Origin: Paracoccaceae bacterium
GTDB lineage: Bacteria > Pseudomonadota > Alphaproteobacteria > Rhodobacterales > Rhodobacteraceae
DNA length: 64,000 nucleotides
Reading direction: 5' to 3'
Assembly (NCBI GenBank): GCA_030148005.1
Contig: JASBUI010000006.1
Coordinates: forward strand, 62,001-126,000
How positions within the stretch are numbered: position 1 is the stretch's first letter; each line of letters begins with the position of its first letter. The notes beneath the pieces are model-generated. The model had not been told where the DNA came from and made no database searches. It was given only the letters and a program-made list of their open reading frames with translations. Positions 1 to 9,681 of this stretch are shown one piece after another. A program made the translations under genes and the position numbers.

Positions 1-285
1 CTCTCTGCCGTCAATCAGAATGTTGATCACGCCCGAATAATAGCCTTGCGCATAAAGCGCGCCCAAAAGCCTTGAGTAATCCGCGCGCGCGGCTGCAAAG
101 ATGTCCGTCGCGTTTGCGCCCGGATCACCTTGCGCGGCAAGAACAAGCGACGCCGACCTTAGCGCCGCTGACACTTCGGGATTTGCGCCGGGCGTGGCAA
201 AGCTGACCTCACTGGCTTGCGCCTGCAGGTTCCCCGCGAGCGCAAAGAAAAGCGCAAAGGCCACAACTTTGCTTAACCTGTCCAA
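1..285 (-). CDS. tamA: TamA-like outer-membrane assembly protein, 5' part only
   Basis: The first 95 codons are present; the gene runs off the left edge. It begins with TTG, seven bases from a strong GGGAGGA ribosome site and with no better upstream start. A hydrophobic signal peptide ending near QAQA is followed by a segment resembling the first POTRA repeat of TamA/BamA-family proteins (ADYSRLLGALYAQGYY, then GVINILIDGRE). TamA is an outer-membrane beta-barrel that acts with TamB in autotransporter and envelope assembly. The barrel lies outside the window, so the call rests on the signal peptide and first POTRA only. Confidence 0.7.
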   Translation of the reverse strand, partial: MDRLSKVVAFALFFALAGNLQAQASEVSFATPGANPEVSAALRSASLVLAAQGDPGANATDIFAAARADYSRLLGALYAQGYYSGVINILIDGRE

Positions 286-422
286 CTGATCCTCCCGGCG
301 ATGCGCAATTTTCGCACGCCCGCGACGCCACTGCAATGCGATCTGAACGCAGTCACCGCAAAGTCAGACACCGTTATACTTGGTGCCTTTGACAGGGCCG
401 TGGCATTGGTCTATCACAAATT

Positions 423-442
423 TTGTATCCGCGCGGATACAA
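423..442. promoter_or_regulatory. 20-bp perfect palindrome, probable GntR operator
   Basis: TTGTATCC-GCGC-GGATACAA is a perfect palindrome ending 18 bases before the GntR start codon. FCD-type GntR regulators commonly bind TTGT...ACAA palindromes at their own promoters, so autoregulation of this gene and the co-transcribed membrane protein is inferred. Confidence 0.6.
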
Positions 443-460
443 TGCATAGAAGGCCACCGA

Positions 461-1108
461 ATGCCCGAACAATCCGACAAACTTTCACAAGGCGCCGCAG
501 CCTATGAAAAGCTTTACGCAGCGATCCGCGAAGGCGCGCTGCAACCCGGAGAGCGTGTTCGCGAAGAAGACATCGCCGCGCGGTTTTCCCTTTCTCGCAC
601 CCCGATCCGCGAAGCGCTGCGCAAACTGGAAGCCGAAGGCATCGTCCAGCACAAGCCGCGTATCGGCGCCGTCATCCGCCGTCTGTCCCACACCGAAGTT
701 GTCGAGCTTTACGAGATGCGCGCGGTCCTTGAACGCACCGCAGCCCAACTGGCCGCAAAACACGCAAGCCCCGGCGAGATTGACGAGATGGAGGATCTTA
801 ACAGTGCGATCGCAGCCTCGATCGACGCGCCGATGAAGGCGGCCGCCATCAACCAAAGCTTTCACCGCTGCATCTATCTGGCCACCCGAAACCGTTTCCT
901 TCTGGATGCCGCCCGCTCACTAAACAACGCGCTGATGCTGCTGGGTCCGACGACGCTGGCCGACAAGGAACGGATCACCATTGTTTGTCAGCAACATCAA
1001 GATGTTATCGACGCCATCCGGCAGGGGGATGTTGAAAGGGCCGGCGCATGCGCCGAGGTGCATCTGCAGACCTCGCTGCGCCACCGCCTGAAGGTCATGC
1101 GCCAATGA
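461..1108 (+). CDS. GntR family regulator (FCD subfamily)
   Basis: A 215-residue DNA-binding regulator. Residues about 13-80 form the winged helix of the GntR family (RVREEDIAARF, then SRTPIREALRKLEAEGIV); the helical FCD domain follows and normally binds a small organic acid. A longer frame opens at 380, but the ATG at 461 has AAGG seven bases upstream and leaves the 423-442 palindrome outside the coding sequence, so 461 is preferred. The stop overlaps the next start (ATGA), so the two genes form an operon. It probably controls itself and the membrane protein; the ligand cannot be read from sequence. Confidence 0.9.
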   Translation: MPEQSDKLSQGAAAYEKLYAAIREGALQPGERVREEDIAARFSLSRTPIREALRKLEAEGIVQHKPRIGAVIRRLSHTEVVELYEMRAVLERTAAQLAAKHASPGEIDEMEDLNSAIAASIDAPMKAAAINQSFHRCIYLATRNRFLLDAARSLNNALMLLGPTTLADKERITIVCQQHQDVIDAIRQGDVERAGACAEVHLQTSLRHRLKVMRQ

Positions 1109-2133
1109 TCGCCCATATCTCTTCCTTTGTCGTTGCGGCGCTGGGCGTCCTAATCTTCAAGGTTTTGCATCTTCCATTGCCATGGCTTCTGGGCCCGATT
1201 GTCGCCTGCCTACTGGCCGCCCTTGCCGGCGTTCCGATGCAGGGCTTTCGGCTGCTCAATGAAGCGATGCGAAGCGTTCTGGGCGTGGCGGTTGGCGCTA
1301 CTTTTACCGTCTCGGTGGTTGCAACGATGGCTGGCATGTGGCCGACGCTTTTGATGATCCCGCTCATGGTCGCCGCGATCGGGGCGGTCGGCGTTCCCTA
1401 CTTTCAAAAGCTCTGGGGCTTTGACTTTGCCACCAGCTATTACGCTGCCATGCCGGGCGGTCTTCAGGATATGGTGGCCTTTGGCGAAGAGGCGGGGGGC
1501 GATGTGCGCGCCATGTCCCTGATCCACGCCACGCGCGTTATGGTGGTCGTGGTTATCCTTCCCTTCTTGCTGAAATGGAACTGGGACGCGAACCTCGACA
1601 ACCCGCCCGGCGCCATGGCCGCAACGATCGCCCCCTCGCAAATGGCCTTGATGGTGTTCTGCGGCCTGGTCGGCTGGCAGGTTGCCAAGGCGGCAGGGAT
1701 GTTCGGGGCATCGATACTTGGCCCGCTTCTTCTAACGGCGGTCTTTGCCTTGGGCGGGCTTTTGGAGCATCGCCCCCCGGCCGAGGCGATCTGGGCCGCG
1801 CAGTTCTTTATCGGCATGACCGTTGGCACCAAATATGCAGGCGTCACTGCCTCCGAGGTTCGCCGCATCGTCGTTGCCGCCTTGGGCTTTTGCCTGATCC
1901 TTCTTGTCCTGACCGTCATTTTTGCCGAGGCTATTCACCTTTTGAAGCTTGCCCCCGCGATGGAAACCGTTCTGGCATTCGCGCCCGGCGGTCAGGCCGA
2001 AATGACTGTCCTTGCGCTTATCGTCGGCGCAGATATGGCCTTTGTCATCGCGCATCACGTCCTGCGGATCTTTGTCGTGATCCTTGGCGCCCCATTGGCC
2101 GCCCGGTCGTTCCGTTCAGAGCCGGCAGAGTGA
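1105..2133 (+). CDS. AbrB-type integral membrane protein
   Basis: A 342-residue, very hydrophobic protein of the AbrB duplication family (COG3180; members are often mis-named ammonia monooxygenase). It has two repeats of roughly 150 residues, each with a LGP-containing membrane segment (LPWLLGPIVACLLAAL early, GASILGPLLL in the second half), and a central conserved AAMPGGLQDMVAFGE stretch repeated as APGGQAEMTVLAL near the end. No experimental role is established for the family. Its four-base overlap with the GntR gene suggests it moves or senses that regulator's ligand. Confidence 0.8.
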   Translation: MIAHISSFVVAALGVLIFKVLHLPLPWLLGPIVACLLAALAGVPMQGFRLLNEAMRSVLGVAVGATFTVSVVATMAGMWPTLLMIPLMVAAIGAVGVPYFQKLWGFDFATSYYAAMPGGLQDMVAFGEEAGGDVRAMSLIHATRVMVVVVILPFLLKWNWDANLDNPPGAMAATIAPSQMALMVFCGLVGWQVAKAAGMFGASILGPLLLTAVFALGGLLEHRPPAEAIWAAQFFIGMTVGTKYAGVTASEVRRIVVAALGFCLILLVLTVIFAEAIHLLKLAPAMETVLAFAPGGQAEMTVLALIVGADMAFVIAHHVLRIFVVILGAPLAARSFRSEPAE

Positions 2134-2309
2134 CGCCCAAGGCCCACCCGCACCCAAGGGCGCGCGGTTTTGGATTGCGTCCGGCAGGTGCCCCTGCGTA
2201 GTCTTTGGCAGGGCGCGCGGCAGATCACACCTTGCCGCCTGTCCGTACCTTGTTGAGCGCGCATGAATTTTTAGTTCGTTTTAAAGACCAGATCACGACG
2301 GAGCATTGG

Positions 2310-3011
2310 ATGACGGCGAAAGAATACACCTATCAGTCAATCCTAGAAGCGCTCGACACCCAAGCCTGGCAGGATGCCAAAAAGCGGTTCTATTCGCGCC
2401 AAGAGGCGCTAAGCGCCGTCGATGCCAAAACCTATCCTGCAAGACTTGATAAGAACTACTCCAAGTATTTCGACCTGACCGAATACGTGCGCGTGCATTT
2501 CAATCACGTCCGAAGGATCGGGCTTGAAAAAGAGACAGAGCCAAAGAACGTCCTCGACCTTGGCTGCGGATCGGGCCTTTTCCTTGCGATCTGCCAGCAC
2601 ATCGGCCACCGCGGCGTCGGCCTTGATGTCGGATCGGAAATGTACCGCGACATGGCCATTGCGCTGGGGGTCGAACGCCGCGTCGGGCTGATCCTGCCGC
2701 AAGAGCCGCTGCCGCAGGACCTTCAGGGATTTGACGTCATCACCGCCATGTCCACCAAGTTCGACCGCGAAGATTTCGCGAACCCCGGTGTGCCGACATG
2801 GACCGCCGCAGACTGGAAATTCTTCTTCACCGACCTTGCGCAGCGGCTGAACGAAGGCGGCATCATCTATGTCAGCCCCAACAAATGGCGCGAACCGGAC
2901 CGCTTTCCCGACCGCGACAACGTCATCGCCTATTTCGACCGGATGGCCGACACCAAGTTCGAACATGAAAAATTCATCTTCACGCGCGAAAAGATACTGG
3001 CCGATATGTAA
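2310..3011 (+). CDS. class I SAM-dependent methyltransferase
   Basis: A 233-residue cytoplasmic protein. Motif I of Rossmann methyltransferases is clear at residues 81-91 (VLDLGCGSGLF), followed by an acidic strand end (GVGLDVGSEMY) for the ribose of S-adenosylmethionine and a DVITAMSTKFD segment at motif IV. The start at 2310 has GGAG about seven bases upstream; a longer frame from 2205 has no ribosome site. The substrate is unknown. It converges on the SpsF/aminotransferase and aldo/keto reductase genes, so a role in modifying a surface sugar or an aglycone is possible but unproven. The 176 bases upstream show no clear feature. Confidence 0.8.
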   Translation: MTAKEYTYQSILEALDTQAWQDAKKRFYSRQEALSAVDAKTYPARLDKNYSKYFDLTEYVRVHFNHVRRIGLEKETEPKNVLDLGCGSGLFLAICQHIGHRGVGLDVGSEMYRDMAIALGVERRVGLILPQEPLPQDLQGFDVITAMSTKFDREDFANPGVPTWTAADWKFFFTDLAQRLNEGGIIYVSPNKWREPDRFPDRDNVIAYFDRMADTKFEHEKFIFTREKILADM

Positions 3012-3031
3012 GCTTATCTGGCCGGGGCCGG

Positions 3032-5062
3032 TTAGTTCAGCCGTTTGAAACCGGCATGACACACCGGTCCGTCCAACAGATCCTGAACCGATTTTTCGCC
3101 CGACTGGCAGGAATGGATCGCCCCGAAAACCGGATCAAGCGCCTCAAAAAGCCGATCAAGTTCTGGCTCTCCATGCGGCATGCTTGCGTAGAACGCCGTC
3201 GCGGCAAGGATGCCGCTTTTCAGTAGTTCCTGCGCGATCAGGGTTTTGTACTCCAAGGCGTCTGGCCCGACGATTGCATAGCTTGTCAGCGAAGGCAGGC
3301 CGCTGATCTGCACCTCGACCCCATGCTTTGATGCCATGGCCGACAAGCGTGCGCGATAGTTGTTGCCGATCTTGGTAATCTGCTCCCACGACTTTTCACG
3401 CTCCATCACTTCCAGCGTTTTCAGCGCGGCTGCCGGACCGATGCGTTCGGTCCAGAAGGTTGAGCTGATGAAAGTCGATTGCGCCGCTTCCATGACGGAC
3501 CGCCGCCCCACGACACCCGTAATGGCATAGCCGTTACCAAGCGTTTTTCCGTAGACGGCCATGTCCGGTTCAACGCTGTATTTCTTGTGCAGCCCGCCAA
3601 ATGTTTCGCGGAACCCCGAGGTGCATTCGTCAAAGATCAGGACAATGCCCTTGGCATCCGCCAGCGCGCGAACCTTCTCAAGAAAACCATCTGCCGGCTC
3701 GGCGTTGCGCAGAACCTCCATCTTGATCACGCCGATGTCGCGCTCTGCCACAAGCTTTTCTAGGCCAGCGAAATCGTTGTAATTGAAAGGAAAAGTGCTT
3801 GCCTTCAATGTCTTGGGAACACCCGCCGGACTTAGGCCCGGCAATAGGTGCCCGGCCAGATTTTCACTGTCGCCAAGGTTTGCCGAAAGGTACCAATCGT
3901 GCCAACCATGATACCCGCAGATCGCCACGTTATCGCGGCCTGACGCCGCCCGCGCGATGCGGATTGCAATGGAATTCGCCTCGCCGCCCGACCGCGCAAA
4001 ACGTGCCATGTCTGCCCATGGGTTAAGATCGACAAGCCGCTCGGCAAGGGCAACTTCTTCGGGGCAGTTCAGTGTCGACAGGTTTCCCTTGTCGATGACC
4101 GCGCGTACCGCATCGTCAACCTCCGGGTGGCTGTAGCCAAGCGTATTGGTCCCAACACCCATAAGCCCCATGTCCAGAAATTCGTTCCCGTCCAGATCCC
4201 AGACGCGGCAGCCCGACGTGCGGTCAAAGTAGGCAGGCCACTGATCGGGAAGGAACATCTCGGCGCGCTTTGACAAAAGCATGTTCCCGCCCGGAATTAA
4301 CTGCTTGGCACGCTTCCAAAGCTTTTGGCCCTTGCCCATCATAGCCCCTTCGTTTCGCGTCATATTGCTGTTGGCCTGAAAGATATCCGGCCTTGTGTCC
4401 CAAAGACCTGCCACCGCGTCCAGATCAAACTGTCTGTCCGGTGCAAAATGGTCCAGAACCGCCGAGATCACTTCAAGATCCGCAGGCTCATCGACCGTCA
4501 GGCGCATGTCCGACAAATCCCGCGGCCCGCTTACGTTAAGGCGGTCGAACCCATCTTCGCGCCTCAGAAACGGGGTGACATGTTCGCGGTCAAAATCTGT
4601 CTGGGCAAGCTTGTGTGCGCGCCGCAACGCATTGGCCGAAAACACTTCGGTATCCAGACCGTCGGGATAGCTGGGAGGCTGAGTGTTGGAAACATAGTCA
4701 TGACGGCCACTTGCAAAGGCCTCGACAACGCGGTCCACAACATCCGGCATGATCAACGGGCAGTCGCCGGTGATACGCACGATGACATCCGCGCCTGCCG
4801 CGTCTGCCGCCTTGCAAAACCGCCCCAGAACATCTGCCTCACTTCCCCGGACCACAAGATGGCCCAGGCTTTCTACATGGTGCGCCAAAACATCGTCCAC
4901 CGGCTGATCGGTTGTTGCCACCACGATCTGTGACAGGGACTTTGCCCGCCCCAGACGTTCAAGCAACAGATCGATGACCCGCACGCCAGACACCCGCGCC
5001 ATGACCTTGCCCGGAAGGCGGCTGGAGCCCATCCGCGCCTGAACGATTGCTACGATCTTCAA
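3032..5062 (-). CDS. SpsF-type cytidylyltransferase fused to class III aminotransferase
   Basis: A 676-residue fusion. Residues 1-235 match the SpsF/acylneuraminate cytidylyltransferase fold, with the nucleotide loop QARMGSSRLPGK at 8-19 and RITGDCPL at 96-103. Residues 245-676 are a PLP-dependent class III aminotransferase related to glutamate-1-semialdehyde aminomutase; the acid is D478 (FDEC) and the likely Schiff-base lysine is K506 (YGKTLGNG). The linker contains internal Met codons, where separate genes would start in relatives. The start is TTG in TTGA overlapping the stop of the upstream reductase gene. Together with that reductase it probably builds an activated amino sugar or polyol for the cell surface. 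The exact substrate is unknown. Confidence 0.85.
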   Translation of the reverse strand: MKIVAIVQARMGSSRLPGKVMARVSGVRVIDLLLERLGRAKSLSQIVVATTDQPVDDVLAHHVESLGHLVVRGSEADVLGRFCKAADAAGADVIVRITGDCPLIMPDVVDRVVEAFASGRHDYVSNTQPPSYPDGLDTEVFSANALRRAHKLAQTDFDREHVTPFLRREDGFDRLNVSGPRDLSDMRLTVDEPADLEVISAVLDHFAPDRQFDLDAVAGLWDTRPDIFQANSNMTRNEGAMMGKGQKLWKRAKQLIPGGNMLLSKRAEMFLPDQWPAYFDRTSGCRVWDLDGNEFLDMGLMGVGTNTLGYSHPEVDDAVRAVIDKGNLSTLNCPEEVALAERLVDLNPWADMARFARSGGEANSIAIRIARAASGRDNVAICGYHGWHDWYLSANLGDSENLAGHLLPGLSPAGVPKTLKASTFPFNYNDFAGLEKLVAERDIGVIKMEVLRNAEPADGFLEKVRALADAKGIVLIFDECTSGFRETFGGLHKKYSVEPDMAVYGKTLGNGYAITGVVGRRSVMEAAQSTFISSTFWTERIGPAAALKTLEVMEREKSWEQITKIGNNYRARLSAMASKHGVEVQISGLPSLTSYAIVGPDALEYKTLIAQELLKSGILAATAFYASMPHGEPELDRLFEALDPVFGAIHSCQSGEKSVQDLLDGPVCHAGFKRLN

Positions 5063-5928
5063 CTGGTTTCCCCTTCGCCGCGCGCGGGCCATGTTCGCGG
5101 GTCCAGAAGGTTCCGGTCACCGATCTCAAACGCCCCAAGTGACTTGGTTCCGCTGCATTCCATCGCGCCAAGTATTTCTTCAAACTGTGCAAGCGCATCG
5201 ACGCCCACGACAACCCGGCTGATCCTTGGGCTGGCTATAAGCGGACCAAGCGCGGCCTGCATCGGCGACAGACCCAGCACCTTGGCGCGTTCGCGAAATT
5301 CTTCCAGAACACCCCGCCATTTTTGGTGAAAGGGCGACAGGCGGGAAGGGTCACTCAAAAGAAATCCCTGCAGGAAGGCCGACCTAACATGGAGTTCAAA
5401 ACGCTGGTTGGAAGCTTCTTCTTCGAACCACGGGTCCAGAACGTTGGCGGGCAATTGCACCAGATCTATTGGATAGCGATCTGCCAGTTTTTCGACCACG
5501 GACCGATCGTATCCGGAAACCCCGATCTGCCGGGCGCGGCCCTGACTTTTAAGCGCCTCAAGGGCTTGCCAGATTTCGTCGCCCTGCGGCCCGATCAGAT
5601 CTTCGGCCCGATGAAGGATGTATCCGTCCAGACGCCCAGTGTTTAGCGCCTTGCACGACTGGTCCGCCGCCCTTTTCAGCGCATCCGCCGCCTGCGCGGT
5701 TTCGCCAAGCGGGGGGCTTTTCGTGACAATGCGAAACTTCTGCGCAGCGCCAAGACGCCCGAGAACCTCTTCGCTGTTTCCATAGGCGCGCGCCGTGTCC
5801 AGCGTGTCGATCTTTGCACCCTGCGCCCGGTCCAGAATTCGGGCAACCTGATCTTCGGCAACCTGACCCTTGTCGTTGAACGCACCATAGCCAAGTCCGA
5901 ACTGAACGGTGCCCAGTGCAATTTTCAT
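5059..5928 (-). CDS. aldo/keto reductase
   Basis: A 289-residue aldo/keto reductase. It begins MKIALGTVQFGLGYG and shows the DTARAYGNSEE segment with the family Asp and Tyr, TKSP with the Lys, and LHRAED with the His of the catalytic tetrad. Another Met lies three codons upstream (5937); neither has a strong ribosome site. The last four bases overlap the TTG start of the SpsF/aminotransferase fusion, so the two are translated together. Such reductases with SpsF neighbours occur in polysaccharide and flagellin-glycan clusters. The substrate is not identifiable. The 86 bases separating it from the transporter upstream hold no clear signal. Confidence 0.85.
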   Translation of the reverse strand: MKIALGTVQFGLGYGAFNDKGQVAEDQVARILDRAQGAKIDTLDTARAYGNSEEVLGRLGAAQKFRIVTKSPPLGETAQAADALKRAADQSCKALNTGRLDGYILHRAEDLIGPQGDEIWQALEALKSQGRARQIGVSGYDRSVVEKLADRYPIDLVQLPANVLDPWFEEEASNQRFELHVRSAFLQGFLLSDPSRLSPFHQKWRGVLEEFRERAKVLGLSPMQAALGPLIASPRISRVVVGVDALAQFEEILGAMECSGTKSLGAFEIGDRNLLDPRTWPARGEGETS

Positions 5929-6014
5929 GATCAACAACCCAACCGGCTTTCAGCACCAACTCTGGCCACCCTTAGTGACAGAAGCGCAAACCGGCAAGAG
6001 CCGCCAGCGCCGCC

Positions 6015-6890
6015 TTAAAGCGATTGGCGCACGTCCAGCGCATCACGCAGCCAGTCACCGATGAAGTTGATCGACAGAACCACCAGCATGATCGCAAGGC
6101 CCGGGAACACGCCCAGCCACCAAGCTTGCGTGATGAACCCGCGCCCGTCGGCAAGGATCAGCCCCCATGTCGGGGTGTTGGCGTCAACGCCAAGGCCAAG
6201 GAACGACAGGCTTGCCTCGCCAAGGATCGCATAGGAAATACTGACCGTTGCTTGCACGATGATCGGCGCAACGGCGTTTGGCAGGATATGCACAAAGAGC
6301 GTGCGAAGGTTGGAAAACCCAAGCGTTCGGGCGGCATCGACGTATTGTTCTTCGCGCAGGCTTAGCGTCATTGACCGGGCAATGCGGGCAAAGTCATCGA
6401 CGAAAGCCAGCGAGATCGCGACGATCACATTCAACAGCCCCGTGCCGAAAACGGCCACCAGATAGACCGCGATGATGAAGTTCGGAAATGCCCACTGAAG
6501 GTCGATGTAGCGCATGATGACCATGTCGATCCACCCGCCGAAGTACCCCGCGACAAGGCCCAGCGTGATCCCCGCGACAAGGGCGATCCCGACCGTTGAG
6601 ACACCGATGAAAAGCGAAACGCGCGTGCCATAAAGGATCCGGCTTAATAGGTCGCGCCCAAGGTCATCCGTGCCCAAGGGGTGCGACCACGATATCCCCG
6701 CCATCATGTCCAGCGTCATCTCGTTTGGATCATAGGCCGCCAGAAGCGGGGCCAGTATCCCGGCCAGAACAAAGAGGCCCAGAACGATCAGCCCAAGCTG
6801 AGCCTTGCGGTCCTGCGCCAGCGTCGCGCGCAACCGAGAGCGCGGTTTGGCATAGCTCGCAGCGGCGGGATCAATTGCGGTGTCGGTCAT
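6015..6890 (-). CDS. dppC: ABC transporter permease, DppC type
   Basis: A 291-residue inner-membrane permease of the dipeptide/oligopeptide/nickel family. A cytoplasmic N-terminus precedes the first membrane span (LGLIVLGLFVLAGILAPLLA), then a periplasmic stretch containing the HPLGTDDLGRD signature of OppC/DppC, then five spans with the EAA loop (ARTLGFSNLRTLFVHILPN). The start overlaps the stop of the DppB-type gene by one base. It is the last gene of the operon dppD-dppF-substrate protein-dppB-dppC. Confidence 0.92.
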   Translation of the reverse strand: MTDTAIDPAAASYAKPRSRLRATLAQDRKAQLGLIVLGLFVLAGILAPLLAAYDPNEMTLDMMAGISWSHPLGTDDLGRDLLSRILYGTRVSLFIGVSTVGIALVAGITLGLVAGYFGGWIDMVIMRYIDLQWAFPNFIIAVYLVAVFGTGLLNVIVAISLAFVDDFARIARSMTLSLREEQYVDAARTLGFSNLRTLFVHILPNAVAPIIVQATVSISYAILGEASLSFLGLGVDANTPTWGLILADGRGFITQAWWLGVFPGLAIMLVVLSINFIGDWLRDALDVRQSL

Positions 6891-7837
6891 CAGTTCAGCC
6901 TGATCCTTGGGTCGATCAGCCCGTAAAGCAGATCAACGATGAGATTTGAAAAGACGAAAATCGCCGAAACAACCAGAACCGCGCCCTGCACGACCGGGTA
7001 GTCGCGGTTCAGGATGCCTTCGATCAGCACCCGGCCCAGCCCCTTGATCGCAAAGACGTTTTCCACCACCACGGCGCCGGATATCAAAAGTGCAAAGGCG
7101 ATGCCGATCACCGTGATCACCGGGATCATCGCATTGGGCAGGGCGTGACCGAACATCAACATGCGCGGCGTCAGCCCCTTGGCGCGCGCCGTGCGCATGT
7201 AGTCCGAGTTGAGAACCTCCAGAAGCGAAGAGCGGATCATCCGCGCGATGATCGCCGAAAAGGCCGTTCCGATGGCAATCGCGGGAAGTATCAGGTGGCG
7301 GAACCATTGCCAGAGACCTTCGTCCATCGGGGTGTATCCGATCGCGGGCAGCCACTGAAGGTTGGCCGCAAAGATGATGATCAAGATGATCGCAAGCCAG
7401 AAGTCGGGCATCGAAAGGCCAAGGAAGGCAAAGAGCGATACTGTGTTGTCCGTCATCGTATTGCGCCGCGTGGCCGAGATGATGCCGGCCGGAATGGCGA
7501 TGACCATGGCGATGAGAAAGGCCAGCAATGACAGTGAAAGCGTGCGCGGCAACGCCTCTGCAATGATCCGCGCCACCTCGATACGGCTGCCATAGATCGA
7601 ACTGCCCAGATCACCCTGAAGCATGTTCGAAAACCAGATGCCGTATTGCACGAAAACCGACCGGTCGAGGCCAAGGCGTGCTTTCATCGCCGCGATCTCG
7701 TCGGGCCCGCCCGCATCCGCCAGCATCGCCGCCACCGGATCACCCGGAACAAGGCGCAGCATGAAGAAGACCAGCGTCGCAACCGCCCACATAACGATGA
7801 ACGATCCGATCAATCGGCGCAGCATGTAAGAGGTCAC
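6890..7837 (-). CDS. dppB: ABC transporter permease, DppB type
   Basis: A 315-residue inner-membrane permease. The first span begins with the family signature (MLRRLIGSFIVMWAVATLVFFMLRLVPGDP is the opening stretch, residues 5-34), then a periplasmic loop, five further spans, and the EAA loop near ARAKGLTPRMLMFGHALPN. It pairs with the downstream DppC-type permease. A stem-loop in the 69-base gap separates it from the substrate-binding gene, the usual arrangement for expressing more binding protein than permease. Confidence 0.92.
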   Translation of the reverse strand: MTSYMLRRLIGSFIVMWAVATLVFFMLRLVPGDPVAAMLADAGGPDEIAAMKARLGLDRSVFVQYGIWFSNMLQGDLGSSIYGSRIEVARIIAEALPRTLSLSLLAFLIAMVIAIPAGIISATRRNTMTDNTVSLFAFLGLSMPDFWLAIILIIIFAANLQWLPAIGYTPMDEGLWQWFRHLILPAIAIGTAFSAIIARMIRSSLLEVLNSDYMRTARAKGLTPRMLMFGHALPNAMIPVITVIGIAFALLISGAVVVENVFAIKGLGRVLIEGILNRDYPVVQGAVLVVSAIFVFSNLIVDLLYGLIDPRIRLN

Positions 7838-7860
7838 TTTGGCGGCTCCCTTAGGTTAAA

Positions 7861-7889
7861 CCCCGTCCGACAGCCTTTGCCGGGCGGGG
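7861..7889 (-). terminator. stem-loop between substrate-binding and permease genes
   Basis: On the transcribed strand CCCCGCCCG pairs with CGGACGGGG (one mismatch) around an 11-base loop and is followed by TTT. Placed just after the substrate-binding gene, it may act as a partial terminator or a 3' mRNA stabiliser giving unequal subunit levels. Confidence 0.5.
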
Positions 7890-7906
7890 CTATTTCGCGT
7901 GAGTGG

Positions 7907-9681
7907 TCAGTTCAGTGTGACCCGGTCAAGATCGGCAAGACCCGGGATGCGGTTGGCCGCCGGTACGTTGACGACCTTGGAATGCACCAGAACGTCGACC
8001 GGGTGGTAAAGGAACCCGCAGGTCACCTTGTCCGAGGTGATCTGGTTGGCCTCTTGAACCAGCATTTTGCGCTTTTCCAGATCAGCCGTTACCGATTCCT
8101 CATCGGTCAGACTGTCGACCAGATCGTTCGAGAAATAGCCGAACGGGTACTTGGCTTTGTCGCGCGTCCGCCCGTTGAACTTGGAAGTGGTCATCATCCA
8201 GTCGACAAGCCCGTCATCGGGGTCATAGTCGCCGCCCGATCCGCCAAGGCGCATATCGAACTCCATGTTGTTGAAGTCCTGAATGCCGACCGAAAACTCC
8301 TTGGGAACGACCTTGATGGTGATGCCCAGAACCTTCTTGTAGATGTTGGCCAGAACCAGCCCGTTGCGCTTGGATCCGGGCGTGACGATCATCTCAAGTT
8401 CGGGGAAACCCTTGCCGTCCGGGAACCCTGCTTCGGCAAGCAGTGCGCGCGCGCCATCGGGGTCAAAGGCCTGCTGGGATTTCTCGCCGATCTCCTGATC
8501 ATAGTAGAAAGCCATCGCAGGGTTGATCGACCCGTAACCGGGCACGGCATAGCCAAAGTGCGCCTGCTTGATATAGGTATCGCGGTCCAGCGCCTTGGCC
8601 AGCGCCAGACGCACCATGAAACCTTTGTCCTTCAGCATCTCGTCCATCGGCCTGTTAAAGTCGGTAACCTTCATCGGTTCGCGCCACGGGTTCAGCCAGA
8701 CAGACTGAAACCCCGGTCCCGGCTTGATATCGACTACAAGATCGGGGTTCGCCTTGAACCGGTCGATCAGCTGCGGTGCGATCGGGTTGCCGCCGATATA
8801 CTGAATGTCGCCTGCCTCTAGCGCGGCTGCGATGGGCTCTACCCCGTCGATCGGCCGGATGATGATCCGGTCCAGCTTTGGACGCTCAGGGTCATAGTAG
8901 TCGGCAAATTTCTCAAGCGTCACGCCCTGACCCAGAACATGTTCTGTCACCTTGAAGGGGCCGGTTCCAACCGGTGTCAGGCCATATTGCGCCGCGCCCA
9001 TCTTTTCGATGGCGCCGCGCGATACGATCGTCATTGCCCGCCCCGATGCACGCTCAAGCGTCTTGGTCAGGAACGAGGCCTGCGGGTTCTTGAGGGTAAA
9101 GCGCACCTCGTAGTCACCGATCTTTTCCAGACTGGCCACATTGGCCAGAACCTTGGAGTGGATGGAAATGTCGGGATTGCTGGACCGCTCGTAGGTGTAG
9201 ATCACATCGTCGGCGTTGAAAGGATCGCCGTTGTGGAACGTCAGACCCTGACGCAGCTTGAAGGTATAGGTCAGCCCGTCATCCGACACGACCCAGTCCT
9301 CGGCCAGATCGCCGCGCGGCACAAGGTTGTTGTCGATGTGCATAAGACCCGACAGAACGTTCGAAGTGATCTGGAACTGCAGGACCTGACCGATCTGCGC
9401 CGGATCAAGCGTCTGGATCTCGGCAACACCGGCCCAGCCACAGTTCAGCGTCCCGCCGCTTTTACCTTCGGCCTGCGCTGCGCCGGTCATGCCGCCGGGC
9501 ATCAGATGCGCCGCCGTCAGGGCGCCGCCCGCCGCCAAAAGCCGCAGCGTCGCACGCCGCGACAGGGCAGGGCCCGACATCTCGGCGGCTGTCAGACCGA
9601 ACATCGGGTCCTTGGGGTCAAAATCATGTGCGTCATCCCAGAGGGCGCGCATTCTTTTCAGAATATGTGCGTCAGATCGTT

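Noticed and set aside
7646-8821. Long plus-strand open frame opposite the substrate-binding gene
   Set aside because: It is antisense to a well-supported gene and its translation is rich in His, Arg and Val with no domain. High GC creates such frames.
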